A stretch of DNA of 34,925 nt from Bacteroidota bacterium (GCA_018816765.1 JAHIUX010000020.1:1-34925), one strand, 5' to 3'. Shown: positions 20,268-28,504, numbered from the stretch's first letter. Numbers and translations are program-made. Notes: generated from the letters alone by a model not told the origin.

Positions 20268-22211
20268 ATGCGTGCATTATTGATTTCGGAACAACAGGCG
20301 GACATTCAGTTGTTTACTTATTTTAACAACAATCCTGAAGTGACCATCGATACTGTATTGGCCCTACCGGGAAGCCCGATCAGGGAATCTATGGTTGCGT
20401 ACAAAGGCGATGTTGTCATTGTGAGCAACCACTTGCTCGATGATTCAGTTAACGACCTGAAACGGCTTACGGTCGAATTTGCGAGGCTGGCTTTTGTAGT
20501 GTTGTGCGACGAAGCCTTTTCGGGCAATACCATCAGTTTTATTCGCGACGGCGCACACGATTACCTGTATCGCTTTCATTTCGATGAGCTTGACCTGATG
20601 AAGTGTCTGCAGCTAACACAGTTGCGTGGTAACCTGAAAAGTGAACTGATTAAGGCACGGAGCGAAGCTGAAGAAGCCAGGGACCACAACAACAGGATGC
20701 TGTCGCGAATGAGCCAGGAAATCAGGGCGCCAATGAATGCCATTACCGGTATGGCCGAGATGCTCCGTGACACAGAGCTGAACAGCCGTCAGAAGTATTA
20801 CCTGCAAGTGATACAGGAAAGCGGAAGCCTGCTGGTGGGCTCCATCAACGACCTGCTCGATTTTGCAAGGATTGAAGCCGGCAAAGTAAAAATCATGCAC
20901 AAGCCTTTCAGGATCATCGATACCATACGTGAAAGCATCGATTCAGCCCGCCCCGCCGCGATTGAGAAAAAAATCGACCTCAGCTATCACATTGATTCCT
21001 GTCTGCCAAGCACCCTCAAAGGTGATGATTTGCGCCTCAGGCAAATCATGATGAACCTCATCGACAATGCCATTAAGTTTACTGGCCATGGTTTTGTGTT
21101 GGTTCGCGCCTGTTGCAACTTCACAGAGGGTGTTCCTTTTTTGGCACTGAGTGTGGAGGATTCAGGGCAGGGCATACCGGAAGAGCTTATCCCGGAGTTG
21201 TTTAAAGCCTATGCCAAAGCAGATGAAGGCGGCCGCATACCCCGAAAGGGACTTGGACTCGGATTGGCCATCTGTCGCCGGCTGGTGAACCTGATGAATG
21301 GGGACATTTCTGTGAAATCAGTAATTGATGAGGGTACAGTGTTTATGGTGAATATTCCGATGGAAGATTGCCGCTTACTCAATGATGAAACAAGCATTTC
21401 TGAGCAAATTAAAGGGCGCAAGGTGTTGTATATGACATCGGTTAAAATCCAGGATGAGCTATTTACCGACTATTTCAGCTATTGGGGAATGGATTTGCAT
21501 ATCAGGTATGCCACTGAGGATTACCCTGAAATGTCGAATGTGCTCGACGATTACGACTTGCTGATCTCACAACTCAGGCCCAACTTCAAGCTCGACCTGA
21601 AGCTGATCGACCGGGTCAGGAGCTTTAAACAAATGCCGCATATTTTGATAAAAAATCCTGAAACTGCACAGGATCAAATGATTGTAATCAGAAAAGATAC
21701 AGTGATTCTGCCAAAGCCTATCGATGTCCACGAAATGTATGAGGTGATTGTGTCGGTGCTTTCCGACAATGCTGCTGCCTTAAACAATGTGGGTGGGATG
21801 CTGAACCTGAACGAGCATATGGGTGAGAGCCACCCGCTTGATATCCTTGTGGCCGAAGATAATGCGATTAATCAGAAGATCATCCAGAGTGTGCTTAACC
21901 GATACGGCTATCATCCGAAAATAGTCGAAAATGGAGCGCAAGCCCTCGCTGCCATCAGCAACCGCATTTACGATGTGGTACTCATGGATATTCAAATGCC
22001 TGAAATGGATGGAATTGAGGCCTGCCGCGAGATCAGAAGCACTGTTGAGGGCAACAGAATGCCTGCTGTGATTGCCCTCACGGCGGATGCACTCCAGCAA
22101 AGCCATGACGAATACCTTAGCCATGGTTTTGATGATGTGCTTTACAAACCTGTACAGACAAAGGCGATGATGATGAAATTGGCGAAGTGCACCAGAATCA
22201 AGCGCTTTTAA
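20268..22211 (+). CDS. Hybrid histidine kinase-like protein with Gln in place of the phospho-acceptor His
   Basis: A 647-residue cytosolic signalling protein with no membrane segment. ATG at 20268 (MRALLISEQQADIQL) starts an N-terminal receiver-like domain; the open frame extends back to 20139 without family-like sequence. This first domain (1-125) keeps the fold pattern (DVVIVSN, GAHDYLYR) but not the usual Asp. The HisKA region reads MSQEIRAPMNAITGMAEML, where canonical kinases have SHEIR, so residue 150 is Gln (codon CAG at 20715). The ATPase domain is intact (MNLIDNAIKFTG, VEDSGQGIP, GLGLGLAICRRL). A second degenerate receiver-like domain follows (about 420-545), and a complete receiver ends the protein (AEDNAINQ, MDIQMPEMDG, ALTADA, YKPV). 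It is therefore probably a pseudokinase or uses another phosphate source. It is divergent from xseA. Confidence 0.85.
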   Translation: MRALLISEQQADIQLFTYFNNNPEVTIDTVLALPGSPIRESMVAYKGDVVIVSNHLLDDSVNDLKRLTVEFARLAFVVLCDEAFSGNTISFIRDGAHDYLYRFHFDELDLMKCLQLTQLRGNLKSELIKARSEAEEARDHNNRMLSRMSQEIRAPMNAITGMAEMLRDTELNSRQKYYLQVIQESGSLLVGSINDLLDFARIEAGKVKIMHKPFRIIDTIRESIDSARPAAIEKKIDLSYHIDSCLPSTLKGDDLRLRQIMMNLIDNAIKFTGHGFVLVRACCNFTEGVPFLALSVEDSGQGIPEELIPELFKAYAKADEGGRIPRKGLGLGLAICRRLVNLMNGDISVKSVIDEGTVFMVNIPMEDCRLLNDETSISEQIKGRKVLYMTSVKIQDELFTDYFSYWGMDLHIRYATEDYPEMSNVLDDYDLLISQLRPNFKLDLKLIDRVRSFKQMPHILIKNPETAQDQMIVIRKDTVILPKPIDVHEMYEVIVSVLSDNAAALNNVGGMLNLNEHMGESHPLDILVAEDNAINQKIIQSVLNRYGYHPKIVENGAQALAAISNRIYDVVLMDIQMPEMDGIEACREIRSTVEGNRMPAVIALTADALQQSHDEYLSHGFDDVLYKPVQTKAMMMKLAKCTRIKRF

Positions 22212-22240
22212 CAGCTTATATTTTTAACGAATACACTGAA

Positions 22241-24472
22241 TCAGTGCGTGATAATGATTTTAACGCGCATGGTTTGTTGTTCCGCACAAACAACCAGGAT
22301 ATACACCCCTGAGGGAAACTGCCCGGTATTGAGCGTTATGCTGGCTGCGACTTGCTGCTCCTGCTGCCATACCAACTGACCCGCCGGATTGATTAGTTGA
22401 AGCGTCACCGGCTGATTGGCACATGCCGTACATTCAATACTGGCCTGCCGATCAACCGGCATCGGTGATATCTTAATGGTTCTTTGAACTGGAATATCTT
22501 CTGTGCCAGGTAAAACAGGCACACTGGCATTAAACAATTCAAGGCCACCACTGTAATTTCCAACGACCATGCTTAACTTTCCCGGAATCAACAGGCGGGC
22601 AGCCACAGCGCTCCGCATGCCAGCATCAAAATGCTGCCCGGTGGTGTCAAGCAGGCTGTTGAGTGCGTCAGAGCGATGAAAATCCCCACCCAGGTTTTGT
22701 TCAATCTCATCGAAAAGATAGATTTGACCCTGCTCTGAGCCTATGGCAAGGTAAAGGGTGTTGTCGGTGTGCCTGAAGAAACAAGGGACACTGTAACCAT
22801 CGTATGAAATGTCAGGATTGGTAACATCCACATTGCCTAGATGATCACTTATTTTTGTAAACAGCAGTTCGTTTTGTTCACGGCTTCCTTTATAGTACGC
22901 CAGTTTCCCGTTTTTGGCGCCTATAATCAGGTCGGTAAGCTGATCGCCATCAAGGTCGAAAAGCTGGGGCGCACTCCAGCTTCCCACACTGATGCCGCCA
23001 AAGGCTGTTGTTTCGATCATCCAGCTGCCCTCTTCTGATTGCAGAACCTTGATCAGCTGACCATTTTCTGACCCGACAAGCATGTCATTGAGCCCGTCGT
23101 TGTTCAGGTCGGCGAAGGCCGGGCAAAGCCCTTTCATCTGCAGTGATGACAGTCCGCCAAGGTCTATGTCCATCAGTTGAAACGCGGGATTGGCGATGGT
23201 TCCGACATTGCGAAAATAAGCCAGCTGGCTGGTGTAGGACGAGCGTAAGCTATTGCCTTCATACCACGAATCGGTGTAATAGCCATAATTTCCGGCAACA
23301 AGATCAGTCAGTCCATCCTTATCCAGGTCCACAAAAACAGGATACGCTCCTGAACCCAGATCGATCATCTGACCTTGAAGGAAGTTTTTGCTGACCAGTT
23401 GATAAACAGGTGCTGACGATGTTCCTGTATTTAGGTAAAGCCAGATACTCTGGTGGTTTTCAGTCACTGAAAGTGAAGGGTCGAAGGGAGAAACAAGGAG
23501 GTCGGGCAGGCCATCATTGTTCACGTCGATGCGTGCCAGCACAGGCATCGAGAACATACGAACCGGAGCTTCAACAGACGGGAACAATGTATCCTGGCTG
23601 ATGATGAAGGCCGATGATGGCGTTCCGCCGTTGGTGAGCAATTTCACATTCGGATAGTCCACATCTGCCAGCAACAGGTCAGGCAGGCCGCTGTTGTTTG
23701 CATCATACACGAGCATGGTTGATCCCCTGTGCCTGTCGATAGGTTCTGTGATATGCTCAGCCGGATTAAAGATGCAGGTGTCGAGGTAGATCTGGTCATT
23801 TTCATCGTTTTCTGCAATCCGGCCCCAACAATAGGCGACTTTTTCAAAGTCGAGCGAATCCGCATGGCCATATAATTCAAGCGACCTGTTTTGATGCAAC
23901 TCAATGAAAGAGCCTAAGGCCCAGAATGTCAGGATGTCGAGGTCACCGTCATTGTCAATATCCACAATTGCCGGATAGTCAGCATTGGTGGAGATGATGT
24001 TCACATAACCGCTTCCCTGCAGTGATTTAAGGTAGGGGTAAACCACAGGAGTAAACGACAGTCTGCTGCCACTGGTATTGCGGTACACCTTCATGCCTGC
24101 CCATCCCGGAGAATAGGTGAAAATATCCGGCTTGCCGTCCTTGTTATAATCGGCGAGCACAACCCAGTCTTCGAGTTCGGGAAATTGTGCTGCATAGGCT
24201 GGGGCATAGGTATAAGCTATTGTACCGCTTATGCCGGTATTCAGAAAGCACAATTTGCGGTTGCCTCGCCTGTCGAACACAAAAAGGTCATTTTTGCCAT
24301 CCTGGTTCACGTCTATTTCACCAAACTGGCAGGCATCGAGTCCGCCCGCCCAGGGAAAAAGCAGGGGCTGCCCCGCAGCATCCTTCACCTTAACGGATTG
24401 AGAAAAGCATCCTGTAGCCACAAACAAAGCTGTGAAGCAGATGATTATTGAAACAATGGCTGGCTTTTGCAT
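22241..24472 (-). CDS. Secreted FG-GAP/VCBS repeat protein with T9SS sorting domain
   Basis: A 743-residue exported protein. I chose ATG at 24472 (MQKPAIVSIIICFTALFVAT) because the -7 box at 24497-24490 would place the transcript start right at the other candidate ATG (24484). The signal peptide ends near GCFSQ. At least eight calcium-binding FG-GAP/VCBS motifs follow, such as DVNQDGKNDLFVFD, DYNKDGKPDIFTY, DIDNDGDLDILTF, DVNNDGLPDLLV, DLDKDGLTDLVAG and DLDGDQLTDLIIG, indicating a beta-propeller. The last 80 residues (IKISPMPVDRQASIEC, then SGVYILVV) are a type IX sorting domain. It ends tail to tail with the kinase-like gene. Such proteins often bind surfaces or polysaccharides, but no specific role can be assigned. 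Confidence 0.88.
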   Translation of the reverse strand: MQKPAIVSIIICFTALFVATGCFSQSVKVKDAAGQPLLFPWAGGLDACQFGEIDVNQDGKNDLFVFDRRGNRKLCFLNTGISGTIAYTYAPAYAAQFPELEDWVVLADYNKDGKPDIFTYSPGWAGMKVYRNTSGSRLSFTPVVYPYLKSLQGSGYVNIISTNADYPAIVDIDNDGDLDILTFWALGSFIELHQNRSLELYGHADSLDFEKVAYCWGRIAENDENDQIYLDTCIFNPAEHITEPIDRHRGSTMLVYDANNSGLPDLLLADVDYPNVKLLTNGGTPSSAFIISQDTLFPSVEAPVRMFSMPVLARIDVNNDGLPDLLVSPFDPSLSVTENHQSIWLYLNTGTSSAPVYQLVSKNFLQGQMIDLGSGAYPVFVDLDKDGLTDLVAGNYGYYTDSWYEGNSLRSSYTSQLAYFRNVGTIANPAFQLMDIDLGGLSSLQMKGLCPAFADLNNDGLNDMLVGSENGQLIKVLQSEEGSWMIETTAFGGISVGSWSAPQLFDLDGDQLTDLIIGAKNGKLAYYKGSREQNELLFTKISDHLGNVDVTNPDISYDGYSVPCFFRHTDNTLYLAIGSEQGQIYLFDEIEQNLGGDFHRSDALNSLLDTTGQHFDAGMRSAVAARLLIPGKLSMVVGNYSGGLELFNASVPVLPGTEDIPVQRTIKISPMPVDRQASIECTACANQPVTLQLINPAGQLVWQQEQQVAASITLNTGQFPSGVYILVVCAEQQTMRVKIIITH

Positions 24473-24489
24473 ATGCGCTGGCATCGTGT

Positions 24490-24497
24490 CAAAGATA
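24490..24497 (-). promoter_or_regulatory. -7 box of the VCBS protein gene
   Basis: The minus strand reads TATCTTTG, an exact TAnnTTTG match. It ends five bases before the ATG at 24484, which argues for the downstream ATG at 24472 as the true start. Confidence 0.55.
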
Positions 24498-24543
24498 GGG
24501 TTTATAATTCTTCAGGCGAAGGACCCCATACCGGCAATTTTCC

Positions 24544-24551
24544 TAATTTTG
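24544..24551 (+). promoter_or_regulatory. -7 box of the orphan NtrC-type regulator
   Basis: TAATTTTG matches TAnnTTTG and ends ten bases before the ATG at 24562, so the message would be nearly leaderless. It faces away from the VCBS promoter about 47 bp away. Confidence 0.45.
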
Positions 24552-24561
24552 GGGCAAAAAC

Positions 24562-25725
24562 ATGCCCAGGCTTTTAATTATCGACGACGAGACCAGCATC
24601 AGGCGCACCCTGCGTGAGATTCTGGAATATGAGAAATACCAGGTTGACGATGCTGCTACCGGGATGGATGGCATCGGCATGATCCAGGAGCAGGAATACG
24701 ATGTGATTCTTTGCGATATCAAGATGCCGCAAATGGATGGGCTGGAAACACTTGAATCGATCAGGCAACTCACCGATGCACCTGTGATCATGATTTCGGG
24801 GCACGGAACCATTGAAACAGCCGTTGAAGCCATCAAAAAAGGCGCCTACGATTACATCAGCAAGCCGCCCGACCTCAACCGCCTGCTAATCACCCTGCGC
24901 AATGCCCTCGATAAGTCGCACCTTATGACCGAAACCAAGGCTTTGAAGAAGGTCGTCAGCAAGCGATTCGAAATGATCGGTGACTCACCCGCCATGCAGC
25001 AGATCCGACAGATGATCAGTAAGGTTGCCTCAACCTCAGCCAGGGTGTTGATTACCGGTGAAAATGGAACAGGTAAAGAACTTGTTGCCAGACAATTGCA
25101 TGAACTTAGCCAGCGTTCTTATTCTCCTTTTATCGAAGTGAACTGTGCGGCTATTCCCTCGGAGCTCATCGAAAGTCAGCTGTTTGGGCATGAAAAGGGC
25201 TCATTCACCTCGGCCATCAGGCAACGCAAGGGTGATTTTGAACTGGCCCATGGCGGCACACTTTTTCTCGACGAAATTGGCGACATGAGCCTTTCTGCTC
25301 AGGCCAAGGTGCTGCGCGCACTCCAGGAAAACAAAATTACAAGGGTAGGTGGGGAAAAAGAGATCCAGGTTGATGTGCGGATCTTTGCTGCGACAAACAA
25401 GAACCTGAAGCATGAAATCGAGCAGGGAAGATTCAGGGAAGATTTGTACCACCGCATCAGCGTCATAGTAATCCAGGTTCCGCCATTGCGGGAAAGGGTA
25501 TCCGATATTCCACAGCTGGTCGATCATTTTGTAAGCCTGATCTGTCAGCAACAGGGAAAAATCATCCCTGTCTTCACTGAGGAAGCCATAGCTGAGCTGC
25601 AACAATACAAGTGGACCGGAAATATCCGTGAACTGCACAACGCTACCGAACGCCTGGTAATTCTGGCAGGAAACACCATTGACAAGGAAGATATAGAGCG
25701 CTTCGCAAAACCATTAAATGATTGA
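24562..25725 (+). CDS. NtrC-type response regulator lacking the DNA-binding domain
   Basis: A 387-residue sigma-54 activator-like protein. The receiver (1-120) is complete: IIDDE, phospho-acceptor Asp52 in [10 protein letters not shown], and the SKPPDLNRL end. The AAA+ domain has Walker A GENGTGKE (166-173), Walker [20 protein letters not shown] and the arginine segment [10 protein letters not shown] and [11 protein letters not shown]. The sigma-54 contact loop reads GSFTSA (213-218) instead of the usual GAFTGA. The chain ends 40 residues into the lid subdomain ([18 protein letters not shown]), with no Fis-type helix-turn-helix, and the downstream sequence has none in another frame. It resembles the FlgR type that acts without DNA binding. 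No kinase is adjacent, so the partner is unknown. Confidence 0.92.
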   Translation: MPRLLIIDDETSIRRTLREILEYEKYQVDDAATGMDGIGMIQEQEYDVILCDIKMPQMDGLETLESIRQLTDAPVIMISGHGTIETAVEAIKKGAYDYISKPPDLNRLLITLRNALDKSHLMTETKALKKVVSKRFEMIGDSPAMQQIRQMISKVASTSARVLITGENGTGKELVARQLHELSQRSYSPFIEVNCAAIPSELIESQLFGHEKGSFTSAIRQRKGDFELAHGGTLFLDEIGDMSLSAQAKVLRALQENKITRVGGEKEIQVDVRIFAATNKNLKHEIEQGRFREDLYHRISVIVIQVPPLRERVSDIPQLVDHFVSLICQQQGKIIPVFTEEAIAELQQYKWTGNIRELHNATERLVILAGNTIDKEDIERFAKPLND

Positions 25726-25801
25726 ATAGAAGCTTAATACTGGCAATGTTCATCATTTATCTGTAGATGTTTGTTCGTATAGCACAATGAGAAATTCGTT
25801 G

Positions 25802-25816
25802 CACACTGACAGTGTG
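25802..25816. repeat. Perfect 7-bp inverted repeat
   Basis: CACACTG, one base, CAGTGTG. It lies in the gap between the orphan regulator and tmRNA and could be an operator; no T-tract follows, so it is not a terminator. Confidence 0.4.
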
Positions 25817-25896
25817 GAGGGGTTGATTCTTCTTAGAGTTGAATGCGATCGGGACAATAATTGCTATTGTTGGCAAAGCGGCAGCAAAATATTGCC

Positions 25897-25904
25897 TACT
25901 TTTG
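25897..25904 (+). promoter_or_regulatory. -7 box of the tmRNA gene
   Basis: TACTTTTG matches TAnnTTTG, with TTG at 25870-25872 24 bp upstream. The start would be about 35 bases before the mature tmRNA 5' end, leaving a short leader for RNase P to remove. Confidence 0.55.
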
Positions 25905-25946
25905 CAGCGATAAGTGGCACACTTTGTGTGACATTTGTTTTCATTC

Positions 25947-26342
25947 GGGGCTGACTGGTTTTGACAGCAAGACGAATGGTTATGTAAGCATGCCGAGCCT
26001 TGCGATGACGCTCGTAAATCTTGATCGCGAACAACAATTGGCGAAAATAATTACGCTCTCGCAGCTTAATCGAAGTACAGTAGATTCAAGTTTAATCTTG
26101 CCACAAGGTGACAAGACGAGACATCCCGCGGGTGGAGATGCCTGATTCCGGCCTGAGCACGGGGTGCTAATCAACTTCAGGATAGTTCTGTTAAAGCTTC
26201 GGTGGCAGGGCGAAAATCAGAAGTTAAGCGTTGATTTAGGGTGTCTGTTCCCTTGTTAGCGACGAAAACCAATGACAGAATAAGCATGTAGAAAGCTTAG
26301 TGATTCCTTGTTTGGACGAGGGTTCGAGTCCCTCCAGCTCCA
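25947..26342 (+). ncRNA. ssrA: Transfer-messenger RNA
   Basis: The RNA that rescues stalled ribosomes and tags the nascent chain for proteolysis. The 5' end GGGGCTGACTGGTTTTGACA is typical of the family, and the 3' end holds the T-arm GGTTCGAGTCCC and the acceptor strand CAGCTCC (26335-26341), which pairs with GGGGCTG at the 5' end. The tag frame at 26040-26069 reads GENNYALAA then TAA, very close to Bacteroides tags and ending in the usual ALAA degron. CCA is not encoded: the discriminator A (26342) is followed by CA, so the tail must be added. The length of 396 nt is normal. The antisense open frame across it is spurious. Confidence 0.97.
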
Positions 26343-26379
26343 CAAAGTGGAGATAAAGCAGCGTTAGCTGCTTTTTTTT
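26327..26379 (+). repeat. Direct repeat, copy 1 (tmRNA 3' end plus terminator)
   Basis: A 53-bp unit starting AGTCCCTCCAGCTCCAC: the last 16 bases of tmRNA, a spacer and the terminator hairpin. It recurs 112 bp downstream with one mismatch. Confidence 0.9.
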
Positions 26380-26380
26380 T
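26355..26380 (+). terminator. Terminator of the tmRNA gene
   Basis: AAAGCAGC, loop GTTA, GCTGCTTT, with a run of nine T ending at 26380, directly after the mature tmRNA. Confidence 0.88.
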
Positions 26381-26438
26381 GTGCAACAAAAAAGGAGGGC
26401 GAGAAGTATATCTCGTTCGCCGAAGGCGTAAAACGAGA

Positions 26439-26491
26439 AGTCCCTCCAGCTCCACAAAGTGGAGATAAAGCAGCGGTAGCTGCTTTTTTTT
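26439..26491 (+). repeat. Direct repeat, copy 2 (duplicated tmRNA 3' end and second terminator)
   Basis: This copy matches 26327-26379 at 52 of 53 positions, the difference being in the terminator loop (GGTA instead of GTTA), and it also ends in a T run, so it is itself a second terminator (hairpin 26467-26486). Between the copies, 26411-26438 forms a hairpin with arms TCTCGTT and AACGAGA and inner CGCC/GGCG. Possible origins are a remnant attachment site or a simple tandem duplication. Confidence 0.85.
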
Positions 26492-26546
26492 GCCTTTTCA
26501 AATGAATCAGGGTTCATAAGTAACACAAAACCAGATATATAAATCT

Positions 26547-26683
26547 TGTGTGTTGAAAATGATTACACATGATGAATAATTAAACACAATCTTTAAATAA
26601 CGGAATAACAATGTGATAACCCAATAATTCAAAATAAGTGTTGAAAAATGCAACAAGCCGTGATGTAAATGTATTCAACATCA
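26547..26683. promoter_or_regulatory. Candidate upstream activating sites for a sigma-54 activator
   Basis: Three dyads lie 50-190 bp before the sigma-54-like promoter: TGTGT/ACACA (26547-26569), TGTTG/CAACA (26639-26655) and TGATGT/ACATCA (26661-26683). The heptamer TGTTGAA occurs at 26551, 26639 and, inverted, at 26674. CAATGTG also recurs at 26609, 26682 and 26706. Position and symmetry suit NtrC-type binding. The rest of 26492-26814 holds no gene I can support. Confidence 0.4.
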
Positions 26684-26732
26684 ATGTGCGTAAAGAACAA
26701 TAAATCAATGTGATAATAGTGAAAAAATGGCT

Positions 26733-26748
26733 TTGGCACAGTTGTTGG
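26733..26748 (+). promoter_or_regulatory. Candidate sigma-54 (-24/-12) promoter
   Basis: TTGGCACAGTTGTTGG fits TTGGCAC-N5-TTGC with a perfect -24 element and correct spacing; the only change is G for C at the end of the -12 element. Transcription would begin near 26760, about 55 bases before the ATG at 26815. A full NtrC-type activator lies at the end of the same cluster. Confidence 0.6.
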
Positions 26749-26814
26749 CTTCAAGCAGTTGATTGATTCTTGCGATGCAAAAGTGAATACGATAACGATA
26801 AACACCTCACGACC

Positions 26815-28461
26815 ATGAAAACAAAAATTATGATGCTCATTTGCATGGTGTCAATGACATGCTTCCTGTCGCCGGATTACCTGAGCGCAGGCACACAGTT
26901 AAAGGCTGGAGACGGACTGCAACTGCTCACACAGCCCGGTCTTGAACCATTGACTCAGGCCTGGATTGCTTCCTACGCACATGCCAGACCTGAAAACAAC
27001 ACAATGGCTATACCGCTAAGAGCTGAACAGGCTGACATTCCGCTGGGGATTGCTTCTGAAGCTTACCTTAAAAGCCATCAACAGTTGTCGCAATGGAACC
27101 TGGTTGTCGGACGAAATATCATCGTGCCGGTTTTCAATTCGGCAAGCCCGTTTATGGAAACGATTTATCAAAAGGGTGTTTCGCTGGAGGAATTGTCGGA
27201 AATGCTTGTAAATCCAACAGCAATCCAATGGGGAGCACTCCTTGGCGGAGGAAACACACAGGCCATTTCAATCCTTTTGGGACCCGGCGAATTGGTTGAG
27301 GCTTCGCTGATTTCAGGCTTGAACTTACCCGTTTTGGGTCCAAATGTCACACGATACGCAACACATCAGGAATTCGTCGACGCATTAAAAACCAATGTGT
27401 ATGCAATAGGTTTCTGCAGCCTGAGCCAGGTCCTTGATGGTCCTGGATTTTTGCCCGGACTTACGCTGTTGCCTGTAGATAAAAATAACAATGACAGGCT
27501 TGATGCTATGGAGAACTTCTACCGTGATGCCGAATCGTTCAACCGTGCCTGCTGGATTGGTAAATACCCGGTAGCACTGTGTCAGGATATCTACGCCTTC
27601 TCATCACGTCAGGAAATTGACAAAAATGAGATGGAATTCCTCAGCTGGGTGTTGACTGATGGACAATCTGTGCTCACTGCAAACGGATTTGCCGGCCTTA
27701 CCAATGGAGAGCGTCAGTCGAATATCGATAGGCTGGTTACTCCTGAAATCAGCATCACGGCTTTGCAGCCCGACTATGCCTGGGTTAAGGCTTTTGCAGT
27801 GATCGTTGCCGGTTTGCTCCTGCTCGGCTTTGTTGTCACCTGGTTATTCAGGGAAAGAAAAGCAAGGCTTGTTTCCGGCGGTGGCGGACCAAGAGGTATT
27901 TCACAGTTTAATGCCGAAAACATCGAAGCGCCGGCAGGCTTGTTTTATGACAAGACCCACACATGGACATTCATGGAAAATGATGGGTTTGTTAAAATAG
28001 GTATGGATGATTTCCTGCACCAGCTTACCGGTAAGATATCGCGTGTCAGTTTGAAAAAAGCCGGTGAAAGAATAGCAAAAGGCGATCCCATGGTGACGGT
28101 GATACAGGATGGAAAGCAAATTGTACTGCATGCCCCGGTTTCCGGTGTGATTATTCGCACAAACGACAAAATAGCCCACGATCTGACAGCCAAAACAGTG
28201 GCCGAGCAGTGGATGTACCATATTGAACCCAGTAACTGGAAGCGCGAAGTGCAGTTTCTGCTGATGGTCGATCAATACAAGGACTGGCTTAAGGATGAGT
28301 TCACAAGGCTGAAAGATTTTCTGGCAAAAAGCCTTAGCACACATGCCCGGCAGTATGCCCATGTGGTGTTGCAGGATGGGGGCGAGCTTAGGGGTGAATT
28401 ACTCTCTGAGCTTGGACCGGAAGTTTGGGAAGATTTTCAAAATCAATTCCTTAATCGTTGA
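26815..28461 (+). CDS. PstS-like binding protein fused to a membrane-anchored glycine-cleavage-H-like domain
   Basis: A 548-residue fusion I do not recognise as characterised. ATG at 26815 gives the signal peptide MKTKIMMLICMVSMTCFLSP; the frame is open back to 26770. Residues about 30-315 resemble phosphate-type periplasmic binding proteins (VVGRNIIVPVFNSASPF, YAIGFCSLSQVL, YPVALCQDIYAFSS). One helix (about 326-345) followed by RERKAR puts the rest in the cytoplasm. Residues about 375-460 resemble the glycine-cleavage H protein (FYDKTHTWTFMENDGFVKIG, HAPVSGVIIRTND), with Lys434 in QDGK at the hairpin where H protein carries its lipoyl lysine. The C-terminal part ends with LQDGGELRGELLSELG and VWEDFQNQF, shared with the protein at 30694. 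It is the first gene of the redox cluster, behind a sigma-54-like promoter. Cofactor loading is untested. Confidence 0.82.
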   Translation: MKTKIMMLICMVSMTCFLSPDYLSAGTQLKAGDGLQLLTQPGLEPLTQAWIASYAHARPENNTMAIPLRAEQADIPLGIASEAYLKSHQQLSQWNLVVGRNIIVPVFNSASPFMETIYQKGVSLEELSEMLVNPTAIQWGALLGGGNTQAISILLGPGELVEASLISGLNLPVLGPNVTRYATHQEFVDALKTNVYAIGFCSLSQVLDGPGFLPGLTLLPVDKNNNDRLDAMENFYRDAESFNRACWIGKYPVALCQDIYAFSSRQEIDKNEMEFLSWVLTDGQSVLTANGFAGLTNGERQSNIDRLVTPEISITALQPDYAWVKAFAVIVAGLLLLGFVVTWLFRERKARLVSGGGGPRGISQFNAENIEAPAGLFYDKTHTWTFMENDGFVKIGMDDFLHQLTGKISRVSLKKAGERIAKGDPMVTVIQDGKQIVLHAPVSGVIIRTNDKIAHDLTAKTVAEQWMYHIEPSNWKREVQFLLMVDQYKDWLKDEFTRLKDFLAKSLSTHARQYAHVVLQDGGELRGELLSELGPEVWEDFQNQFLNR

Positions 28462-28504
28462 TAGCCAATTCAGGTCATTATTGTATCACCTAAAATAAGC
28501 ACAT

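Noticed and set aside
22231-22243. CACTG-AAT-CAGTG hairpin between two convergent genes as a terminator
   Set aside because: Only a five-base stem, no clear T-tract on either side, and it overlaps a stop codon.
26236-26526. 96-residue minus-strand open frame
   Set aside because: It is antisense to tmRNA and its duplicated end, with low-complexity composition; no RBS or family likeness.
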